64,000 bases of DNA from Anthoceros angustus. Its lineage: Eukaryota > Streptophyta > Anthocerotopsida > Anthocerotales > Anthocerotaceae. The position numbers and the translations under genes were made by a program. Positions 1 through 8,726 of this stretch are shown piece by piece. The notes under the pieces were generated by a model. That model saw only the letters and a list, made by a program, of their open reading frames with translations. It did no database searches and had not been told where the DNA came from. Within the stretch, counting starts at the first letter, position 1; the number at the start of each line of letters is the position of its first letter. The stretch covers positions 248,001 to 312,000 of the forward strand of contig MU008188.1 of the NCBI GenBank assembly GCA_010909165.1, given 5' to 3'.

Positions 1-400
1 CATGTCACCACATGGCCATCACCACATTTGCATACCTAGCAATCAGCACCGTCCATGTCACCACATCCTTTGTGGCCATGCCGTCAAAAACCTGGCGTGC
101 ATCTTCCAGTTCACAATGTTTTGCATAAATGTCCACGAGGCGGTTGCCCAAGATAACAGTATCCAGCAATCCTCTTCCCACATTCTATGAGGTCAGCTGC
201 CAGCCCTTCTGAAAGGCACCCGTGCTTGCAAAGGCCTAGCTATGAGAGCATGTCATGTCACCGCAGATTCATGTCTTCATGTTCATGCTGTCAAAACCAT
301 GGCTTGCATCTTTCAGATCGCCACATTTGCATATCCAGCAATCGGCACTGTCTTCGTCACCACATCCGCTGTGGCCACCCCCATACCATCCACCACAAAT
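1..400 (-). pseudogene. Decayed PPR gene fragment
   Basis: Read on the minus strand this stretch encodes recognisable PLS-type PPR motifs, including the signatures LVDIYAKHCELEDARQVFDG and KDVVTWTVLIA. They occur in short pieces broken by stop codons and frame changes. A second, worse copy of the VVTW/IAGYANV motif lies further upstream on the same strand (about 290-390). No start codon or continuous reading frame joins them, and the fragment runs off the left edge of the window. It is best read as a dead member of the PPR cluster that also holds the pseudogene at 4.9-5.6 kb and the two intact genes at 6-11.5 kb. Motif identity is clear; whether a functional part lies beyond the edge cannot be seen. 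Confidence 0.75.
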
Positions 401-670
401 ATAGTTTGTATGTAAGTCTCAATTTTAATTTCAGCTTGACCATTCTAGAGAAAACAATTGGGGTGGACGAAATTCGCCGTTGTCCGCTAGCTAAACTAAA
501 ACTAGTCTACCCGGTGGGAAACGGGCTGTGGAATTCAACTCTGTGAAGGGGGGCCGACAAACGCTCCGGAGGGAATGAGCCGGCAGTGGAGGGAAAGGAA
601 CGGACTCCCTCCGGCCGCCCGTGGTTGATATCAGTATCTCCCCTTGAGCTGTCCTGTCTTCGTGGTCTCA

Positions 671-1969
671 ATGGCGCTCTCAAAGCCTCTGACCTTTGTC
701 ACCGGAAATGCCAAAAAGCTGGAGGAAGTTCAGATGATCCTGGGTAACAGCATCCCCTTTCAGTCTCGAAGTCTGGATCGTAAGTTGGCCTTAACCCAGC
801 AGATATTCCTTTCATGGAGATGTGACTGCCGCGTTCACTCCGCCGAGGAGCTCACTTCGGTTTTATGTGCAGTGCCGGAACTGCAAGGAGAGCCTGAAGA
901 AATTTCCCGGGCGAAGGCATTGATGGCAGCAAGGGAGGTAGGGCTGCTCCCCCTCAACGAGATTGCTGCTACACATTGTGCACTCCAGACGTACTGGGAT
1001 CAAACTCCCAACTTGACTGTGGTATGCCTGCAAGGTTGCTGGGCCTGTGCTTGTCGAAGACACATGTCTCTGCTTCAATGCTCTCAACGGTCTTCCAGGT
1101 AAGGCATGCTGTGTGTTGTCTAGCCTTCTGGAGATCGGGTTCCCGGCTGCTTGACGTAACTTGCTACAATTTCTGCAGGTCCGTACGTGTAAGCTCTCGA
1201 ACTCTGTTCCCAGTGGAAGGCTGGTGACATTGCCACTCTGATGGCTACTGTGGGCAAAGATCGCTCACAACTTGTGTTGCCTAGAGCCAGGAATTCAAAG
1301 TATGACTGATTATTCTCCACTTCCAGCATCTGACCTCGGCTCTGTCATGCAGAAAGTGGTTCCTGCTTAAAACCGGTGCTGAAGGTCATTTCTCCTCCCC
1401 TTGGGCAGCGTTTTTAATCCGACTACTCCCTCTCAGCTTGTTGCACGCATGTTCTCCCAAGAGTTAGCTTCTGACGAACCGATATGTTTGGCTTGGTTGT
1501 CAGGTCTTAACAATTTGCTGGCAGCATATGAGGACAAGTCAGCATATGCCCTATGCGTCTTCTCGCTGGCTCTAAGTCCTGCTTCGGAACCAATTTCCTT
1601 CGTTGGCCAAGTTAAGGTATGCGAAGCTCCAAGGTGCTGTTCTTCCACGTGATTCCGCTAGGAGCATCTTGGCAGCAGCATTCGATGTGCCGTTACTCTG
1701 TGTTGCAGGGTAAAATTGTTCCACCAAGGGGCCCAGCATATTTTGGGTGGGATCCCGTTTTTCAACCAGACGGCTGTGAATCCACGTGAGCATCTCGACT
1801 CCAGGAAACCTGGTCTTTTAAGGCATTCCAGACAGGTTGTGAAGGTTTTGTATGCTTGCGATCTTGTAGGTTTGCGGAGATGCCAAAAGAAGAGAAGAAC
1901 CTAATATCGCATCGTCGGAAGGCACTTGAGAAAGTCAAGGAGCATTTTTTGTTAAATAATTACTGGTGA
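671..1969 (+). CDS. ITPA: Inosine triphosphate pyrophosphatase (ITPase, HAM1/ITPA family)
   Basis: Predicted to hydrolyse ITP, dITP and XTP to monophosphates, cleaning damaged purines from the nucleotide pool. Eight exons give a 189-aa protein, the family's usual size: 671-779, 873-937, 1035-1098, 1179-1188, 1353-1384, 1504-1616, 1709-1785 and 1870-1969, all with GT-AG borders and consistent phase. Family landmarks in order are the N-terminal [13 protein letters not shown] nucleotide-binding motif, LPELQGEP, the [22 protein letters not shown] block, the [10 protein letters not shown] block, FGWDPVF and a C-terminal ISHR. Exon 4 is only 10 nt, but it is needed to complete the GPYVKW block. The start is placed at the ATG just before the TFVTGNAKK motif; an in-frame upstream ATG at 644 is possible. 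It converges on pyridoxal kinase with 191 bp between the stops. Confidence 0.93.
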
Positions 1970-2160
1970 ATAGCTCCTTTTTCAATCCCGCACTGGAACC
2001 CTGCAAAGTGCGGACGGAAGCACTCGAGATTTACTATTACCCCCTGCCAAGGTGAGGGTCCTTTTCCTACTAATCGACTGAGACTTACACAAGATATACC
2101 AATGTGGTGCGCCCCAAAAATAATAGGATTTTACAGAGGACAAGTTTGTCCTCGTAGCCA

Positions 2161-4673
2161 TCAACATTTCTCAGCTCGGCAAGTGATGGGTGGGTCCATT
2201 ATGTCCTCTCTGCTCTGAACGATGCTCAACTCCAGTACAGAAGGTAGTGGCTGCGAGTCAGCCTTGTAGTCAGCTAATGTTCGTTGTAGGACGGCCTTAT
2301 GAACAAGCAATGGGTTACTAGTGATCAGAATTGCAATTGTGTATGAGAAGTGACCTGCAGCATGTTCTCCTCAGCACAGCGGACTAGCAACACTTCATAC
2401 CTGTAAACTTGAAACAGCTAGCTCAGCTGCCTTGTCCAAGTCTTCCGGATACCTCTGCAGAGACACGAGTGTAAGAGATGAGTAGCACTGCAGATGGCTC
2501 GAAACTACACTCCTTGCCGACACTGCCTCACAGCCGACCTGCACTTGGGTTATTCTAAGTAGCATAAGGCAAACGGGTTCAAACCATTGATCAGCAAAAC
2601 TATTGTCGTATGTCTGCATAAACACGAGCCTACATCTGCTTCTTCACTCCTATTTTGCAAAATCTTCTTATAGCAGGGAAAAAAACGACACCACTGTTTC
2701 TGCGGATCAACAGGTTATATCCATTGTTCTTCACTTGAACCAAAGTTTGTAGTTAAGGATTCCAGACAGAGATACATACATGGGTCCAGCCCAGCAAAAG
2801 AGCAGCCATCAAGTCTCCGACTCCCTGCAGGAACCACGTGTCTTTGACTGTTAACCTGATCAAGTTCAGTTTCTCAGCAATGATGAAACATGAGAAAGGG
2901 AACACACGTGAGCAATACCGTGAACAACAATGGCAACTTGGGGATGGAAATTCGAAATTGTTTGAGCACACCCTCCTATTCAGTTCAAAACAGGTATTAG
3001 GAACTGCTAGCATGCGCAGTGGACAATATTTCAGGGTCAAAATTTGGACAAAACGTCAAGACCGGACAAGGACTTGCCTCCTGTAGCTGGTGACTTCCAA
3101 CTAGCAAAAACCTTCCATCACTCTCCATACTTGTGATTATAACCTGTACTCACAAAAGAACAATAATGTAAACTGGTGAGCCTCAAATCTCAGCACAACC
3201 TTTCTTGAAAGAGCTGGCTGTTGGCAGTACTTTCTGTGGTCCAGAAGCATGGAGAAGAGCACAAGCTTTTAATGCATCTGCCTCCGTTTGAACTCTGCAA
3301 ACGAAAGTTTATGCAAGGGTCAAACACTGAATTGACTCCTGATGTGTCGAATGCTTTTAAGTTTTGACAGCATATCTGATACCAAGAGACACACCTGCTA
3401 CCTGTCAGCTGTTCTGCTTCAAACTGATTTGGCGTGAGCATTGAAGCCACACGTATCACCTATTTCTCCAAGCCACCCCAACAGCCGAGAAAACTAAGAT
3501 CCCAGTGTGCAGGACTGTGTGAACGAGATGGAGCAAGGACCAAGAGAACCCAGCGTAAAAAAACCAACCAGAACAGAGAAGCTTGAATAGGGAACTGAGT
3601 AGAGCCATGTACCTTGTCCCGATACAAAGGCACAAGTTCAGGCTTCACATAGAGACGCCCTTCATCCCCCATCACTGGATCACATACTGGTAAAAAAGAG
3701 ACAATGCATTGTCACAAAACGGAGGGAGGACATGTCACTGCCATTCATCTTGCTAGCAGACAACACAATTGTCAACCTCAGAAAATAAGCCATGTCCAGG
3801 CCCTCCTTACAACCACCATAACTAATAGGACAGATGATGTCAGACACAGTCCTGTGCGTACACACTTCCATGTAAAATCACAAGTAGCTGACTCTCACCA
3901 TAGATAAGCTCTGGATTCACTGATCGCAGTTTCTCAACTAACCGTAGAACTGTTTCCAGGAATGAGAGAGACCCAATATAACCTGCTTGGACACACGAGA
4001 GCCTCTTTCAGTCACGCTTGTCAATATATGACCCACTCTTATACGAGCAGCTAGAAGTATCAGTCTGTGCAAGGTGCAACCATTCCCACAAATGCAGGGG
4101 TCATCGAGCAGAACCAGCTGCAAGGCTGTGTCTAATCTGGTCAACACATGGTCATACCTGTCAGCAAATGGGTATAAAAGAGCAAGCCATTTGCCTCCAG
4201 ACCCTCTATTAGACTCCAAAGCTGCTCCCCGTCAAGCACCTGACCCCGCCAGACTGGATACCCTGCACCCTCTTACTCCCACATTTCCCTGTTGCTCAAT
4301 CAGTAACAAGCGGGAAACCAGCAAAAATCAGTTGCAACCGGAATTTGGAACAAACTTGCCCGTATGATTGGAGAATTGCACAGAGTTGATAGGATCAACT
4401 TCAAAGCCCAGTAACTGAAGGGGGAAAACGGCTGATTTGTTACCCACGTACCCCTGTCCACGACGATCTCCATTGAAATTTTACTCTCAAACACAGAAAG
4501 TTACTGCATTGCAGGAGTCTCGCGTCTGCCAAGCACATGCACCCACGCAGATGCACCCGTACAGGGGAGAGCTCGAGGGGGATTAGAAGAGCTACCTGCA
4601 CAGTGTGGGACTGAATACTCAACACGCGCACGCTGCCATTACGCACGCGGGATGCGTCAAGCGGAGGACCCAT
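2161..4673 (-). CDS. PDXK: Pyridoxal kinase (SOS4-type)
   Basis: Phosphorylates pyridoxal, pyridoxine and pyridoxamine in the vitamin B6 salvage pathway (ribokinase-like fold). Twelve exons on the minus strand rebuild a 303-aa protein, close to the Arabidopsis length: 4673-4596, 4453-4360, 4262-4158, 3982-3899, 3686-3613, 3459-3402, 3292-3231, 3143-3078, 2975-2919, 2824-2780, 2454-2401 and 2295-2161. Landmarks are [15 protein letters not shown] at the start, [24 protein letters not shown], the ATP-binding [13 protein letters not shown] and the [13 protein letters not shown] motif that carries the catalytic Asp. The introns starting at 4359 and 3077 use GC instead of GT donors (GCAAGT). Phase and protein alignment require these donors. 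The loop after QLT is a few residues shorter than in flowering plants. Confidence 0.93.
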
Positions 4674-4899
4674 CTCTCTGCACTCTTGCGGAGCTGTTCC
4701 GAACACACGCCCCAAATCATCGGGGGCACATGTAGAGCGTCTGTGTATGATGAGCGTTGAGCGTTTTTCGACTTTCCACTGTTGGATGTCCACCTCAAAT
4801 AAGGAACCTCCTGGACCGTTTGGGAAAAAGTAGTGCCTGTCGTGTATGGTTCACTTGTCGTGTGTGTATGTTGAAATGGAGCAGGAGGGGATGATTTTA

Positions 4900-5596
4900 G
4901 GTACCCATGCTAACTTTGCTTGCCTTCTGAAGGCCCGTGCAAGCACTGGGGCCGCGCAGATGGGCAGACAGCTGCACTCACAGGGTGTTGAAGGAGGACT
5001 GCTGGTTTGACGGACTCGTTGAGAAAGATGTGTGACGTGGACTACCATGATAGCTGGGTACTCCCAGCAGGGCATGGGGTAGGAAGCACTTCGTGTTATG
5101 CTGGAAGGAGGAATGGCTGTACCCAGCTCTGTGCCTTATGTGTGCCTCCTGCAGGCATGTGCAGGTGCGAGCTCCCCTGCTTTGGAGAAGGGGAAGCAGC
5201 TCCATGAGCAAAATTAGAGCACCGGGACATCTGGCTGATGCGTCTGTAGCCAATAGTTTGGTCAAGATATATGCAAATTGTGGCAGTCTAGAGGATGCCC
5301 ACAGATTGTTTCGTGGACTAGGTAGGAAAGATCTGGTGACTTGGACTGCTCTAATTGCAGGGTACTCTCAACAGGGCAGGGGCCAAGAAACCCTTCAGCT
5401 CTACAGTGTCATACAGGAAGACGGCATCGCTGTACCAAATTCAGTGACAGCTGTGTGCCTCCTGCAGGCATGTGCAAGTGTGGGCACAACAGCATTAGAA
5501 GAAGGGGAGAGAGCTTCATCGGTCCATCATCTATGTGTGAGACTTATTATATCCAAGAAGAGTGCAGGGCATAAGGAGCGATGGCTAGAAAATTAA
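4900..5596 (+). pseudogene. Decayed PLS-type PPR copy
   Basis: The plus strand carries consecutive PPR motifs in three frames with stops between them. They are an L motif with FACLLKARASTGAAQMGRQL near 4905-4975, a P motif with VTWTTMIAGYSQQGMG followed by a stop near 5035-5085, and a longer open piece to 5596. That piece includes SLVKIYANCGSLEDAHRLF, DLVTWTALIAGYSQQGRGQE and CLLQACASVGTTALEEGE. The PALE/TALEEG loop and the SQQG(M/R)GQE wording match the intact gene starting at 5990, so this is a degenerate sister copy rather than part of it. No E domain or usable start is present. Confidence 0.85.
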
Positions 5597-5989
5597 CCAA
5601 AGATCCGATTCAACAAGGACCAACTGCAAACAAGCAATATCATCTTTAGGGATGGGACAAAATTGTGGGTATATAGTGTCACCAAGATTTTGTCCAAGTT
5701 AAGCTTTTGTGACCCAGATCATTGCCTTAGTCAAGCTTTTGCATCTTTTCTCTTTGGATTCTGTTTTGTTCGTTTGCACTACCTATTGAGATCTGGTAAG
5801 CAAGTCTGATTTGTAGAGCAGACAGATAGCCGGTGCTGCTTTCGATGCTTGTTTCCCACTATAAAACCCAACGTCGCCAGGAACACCTCCTCCAGCCCAT
5901 AGTCTACCTACCGGATTTTTCGGGTGTGCTTCATTCCTGTGCATATTTGAAAGATGTAACAAAGGATCAGTGACGACAAGTTTACTCAC
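5597..5989. other. Intergenic, upstream of PPR gene
   Basis: No gene, RNA or repeat is recognised here. The stretch is moderately AT-rich and must contain the promoter and leader of the PPR gene starting at 5990; no unambiguous TATA box was seen. Confidence 0.4.
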
Positions 5990-8668
5990 GTGCACCCTGT
6001 AATGTCCACATCTCGCTCGGTGCGAGGTTGTGCTGAGCGCGTGCTCGCAGCTCGCTCTGCGAATCGTGGATGTGGGGAAGGATACGGAGGGGGTTTAACG
6101 GCTGAAGCCGTGAGCAAGCTATGTCATCAGGGAAGTCTACGGGAGGCTGTTGAGGCTTTAGGAGTTCTGGTGCAGACAGACTGTTGCATTTCCAAATCTC
6201 TCTTTTACTCTGTGCTGAAGAGATGTGTACTGGAGAGGGACCATGTTCTGGGTCGCCGTGTCCATGCTTTCACGGTAAGAAAGGGGTACCAGTCAGATAC
6301 GTTCCTGTGCAACCACATCCTGCGCATGTATGCCTCTCAGGGCAGATTGCAAGACGCGATGGATGTTCTTGAAGCGGTTGCCAAACCAGATGCCTTCATG
6401 TGGTCGTCAATAATATCTGCGCATGTTAAACTGGGCAAGGACAAGCAGGCCATACAGCTGTATCATCGGATGCGCAGGTCAAGTGTGAAGCCAGACGGCC
6501 ATCTGTTTGTTGCAGCCCTGCAGGCCTGTGCCAGGGGATTAGACTTACGGACTGGGCAGCTGGTGCATGCTGACGTATTGGCCACTGGAGTTGAAGGCGA
6601 CTTGTTTGTCTGCAATTGCTTGGTGGACATGTATGCGAAGTGCTGCAGCTTGGAAGACGCTCAAAGTGTGTTTGATGGGCTTGGCCAGAGAGATGTTGTG
6701 ACTTGGAATGCCATGATAGCAGGGTATTCCCAGAATTCCATGGGCCAGGAAGCCCTTCGTCTTTACACTGCCATGCAAGAGGAAGGCATTGTGGTACCTG
6801 ATTCTGTCACATTTGCGTGCCTCCTGCAGGCCTGTGCAAGTCTGGGCCCCCCAGCCTTGGAGAAGGGGAGGGAGCTTCATGCACAAGTCCGAGATTGGAG
6901 ATGTGAAGCTGATGTGTTTGTGGCCAGCAGTCTGGTAAACATGTATTCGAAGTGTGGCAGCTTGGATGAGGCGCAAAAGGTGTTTGATGGGCTTGGTCGA
7001 AAGGATGTGGTAACGTGGAATTCCATGATTACAGGGTATTCCCAGCAGGGTATGGGCCAGGAAGCCCTTCGTCTTTACAGTTCTATGCACCGAGAAGGTG
7101 TTGCTGTACCTGATTCTGTTACGTTTGTGCGCCTTCTGCAGGCATGTGCAAGTGTGGGCACCCCAGCGCTGGAGGAGGGGAAGCAGCTTCATGCAGAAAT
7201 CAGACAACACGGACATGGAGCTGATGTGTTTGTAGCCAGCAGTTTGGTGAACATGTACGCAAAGTGTGGCAGCTTGGAAGATGCTCAGAGAGTGTTTGAG
7301 GCTCTTGGTCAAAAAGATGTAGTGACGTGGACTGCTATGATAGCAGGGTATTCCCAGCAGGGCATGGGCCAGGAAGCCCTTCGTCTCTACAGTCTTATGC
7401 AAGAAGAAGGCATTGCTGTTCCTGATCTTGTGACATTTGTGTGTCTCCTGCAGGCATGTGCAAGTGTGGGCACCCCAGCGCTGGAAACGGGAAAGCAACT
7501 TCATGCGCAGAATACAGAATGTGGACGTGAAGCTGTGTTTGTGGCCAACAGTTTAATAAACATGTATGCAAAGTGTGGCAGCCTCGAAGATGCTCGCAAA
7601 GTGTTTGACGGACTTGGCCAAAAAGACGTGGTGACGTGGAATGCCATGATAGCAGCTTATTCCCAGCAGGGGATGGGCCAGGAAGCCCTTCGTCTTTACA
7701 GTACTATGCAGGAAGAAGGCATTGCTGCTCCTGATTCCTTGACATTTGTTTGCCTCCTGCAGGCATGTGCAAATGTGGCTGCTCTGCATCTGGGAAGGCA
7801 ACTACATGCACAGATTGAAGAAAAGGGGCTGCACGTGGATGTGTTAGTGGCGGGAAGTTTGATAAACATGTACGGGAAGGCTGGGAGCATGGTTGATGCA
7901 CAGCAGGTGTTTAATGCAATGCCCAAAAAGGACGTCGTTGTGTGGAGTGCACTGATTGCAGGCTACACCTGCCAAGGAGACAGTGAGGTGGTCTTCGATC
8001 TGGTCGAAAAAATGCGAGTGTATGGCATACAGCCAGGCGGCATCACATTTCTTAGTGTACTGACTGTATGCAGTCATGCAGGTCTAGTGAGTAAGGGAAG
8101 AGAGTGGTTTGAAGCTATGAGCAGACAGTATGGCATCACTCCCACGGTGGATCACTACACATGCATGGTGGATGTCTTGGGCCGTGCCGGGCGACTGGAT
8201 GAGGCACTGGGTTTGGTGAAGGCACTGCCTGTACCGCCTAATGCTGCAGTTTGGCACACTCTCATGAATGCTTGTCGAAAGTGGAGCAATGTGGACGTGG
8301 GCTACCATGCTTTCAACCAAGCAGTGACTCTAGACAACGAAGACGCTGCAGCGTATGTGTTGATGTCAAATATATTCACTGGTGCCCAGATGTGGGAGCA
8401 GGCGCAGGAGATGCGCACAAGGAGAATACAAATCAGGGCTTGGAAGCAACCGGGTCTGAGCTGGTGGACAGACATGGACGGAATGGTTCACAGCTTTTTG
8501 GTTGGGCAGAAAACGCACCCCAATGGCGAATTTTACCTGAACAGCGCTGAAATAAACCAATCGGTTCATAGGAAACCTGACATACCACCAATCGGTTCAG
8601 CATCTCTTCAAGGCGGCCGAAGCATTTGTAAGCCGGGCCACCACAGATATCCCCCTTTTGACGACTGA
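5990..8668 (+). CDS. PLS-class PPR protein with E/E+-like C-terminus, no DYW domain
   Basis: Intronless 892-aa protein. PLS-class PPR proteins bind organellar RNA in a sequence-specific way and mostly direct C-to-U editing in mitochondria or plastids. The N-terminus (about 45 residues, rich in Arg, Ser and Ala) could be an organellar presequence. From about residue 60 to 780 there are P-L-S triplets, each with a CGSLEDA-type S motif followed by VVTW(N/T)AMIAGYSQ and LLQACA motifs. The C-terminus (TRRIQIRAWKQPGLSWWTDM then VHSFLVGQKTHP) is an E/E+-type tail. It stops without a DYW deaminase, so catalysis would need a partner. Four central triplets are near-identical (312-bp period) and carry lengthened L motifs. 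An alternative start is the ATG at 6002. The stop lies 58 bp from the stop of the opposing PPR gene. Confidence 0.92.
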   Translation: MHPVMSTSRSVRGCAERVLAARSANRGCGEGYGGGLTAEAVSKLCHQGSLREAVEALGVLVQTDCCISKSLFYSVLKRCVLERDHVLGRRVHAFTVRKGYQSDTFLCNHILRMYASQGRLQDAMDVLEAVAKPDAFMWSSIISAHVKLGKDKQAIQLYHRMRRSSVKPDGHLFVAALQACARGLDLRTGQLVHADVLATGVEGDLFVCNCLVDMYAKCCSLEDAQSVFDGLGQRDVVTWNAMIAGYSQNSMGQEALRLYTAMQEEGIVVPDSVTFACLLQACASLGPPALEKGRELHAQVRDWRCEADVFVASSLVNMYSKCGSLDEAQKVFDGLGRKDVVTWNSMITGYSQQGMGQEALRLYSSMHREGVAVPDSVTFVRLLQACASVGTPALEEGKQLHAEIRQHGHGADVFVASSLVNMYAKCGSLEDAQRVFEALGQKDVVTWTAMIAGYSQQGMGQEALRLYSLMQEEGIAVPDLVTFVCLLQACASVGTPALETGKQLHAQNTECGREAVFVANSLINMYAKCGSLEDARKVFDGLGQKDVVTWNAMIAAYSQQGMGQEALRLYSTMQEEGIAAPDSLTFVCLLQACANVAALHLGRQLHAQIEEKGLHVDVLVAGSLINMYGKAGSMVDAQQVFNAMPKKDVVVWSALIAGYTCQGDSEVVFDLVEKMRVYGIQPGGITFLSVLTVCSHAGLVSKGREWFEAMSRQYGITPTVDHYTCMVDVLGRAGRLDEALGLVKALPVPPNAAVWHTLMNACRKWSNVDVGYHAFNQAVTLDNEDAAAYVLMSNIFTGAQMWEQAQEMRTRRIQIRAWKQPGLSWWTDMDGMVHSFLVGQKTHPNGEFYLNSAEINQSVHRKPDIPPIGSASLQGGRSICKPGHHRYPPFDD
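6748..7680 (+). repeat. Tandem 312-bp coding repeat inside the PPR gene
   Basis: The string ggaagcccttcgtct recurs at 6748, 7060, 7372 and 7681, giving steps of 312, 312 and 309 bp. Each step is one PPR triplet (about 104 residues). Nucleotide identity between units is high, including at third codon positions, which points to recent unit duplication or gene conversion. The last unit loses three bases in the region encoding the extended loop. Confidence 0.85.
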
Positions 8669-8726
8669 GTAACTAAATTGAATTAACCGAACAAGCAAGA
8701 TGTATGCAGCGATGTGCATTTCAGAT

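Noticed and set aside
6545-7504. Long open minus-strand frame (319 codons) opposite the PPR gene
   Set aside because: Its Cys/His-rich repeats mirror the amplified PPR units on the other strand, with no independent start context or known domain.
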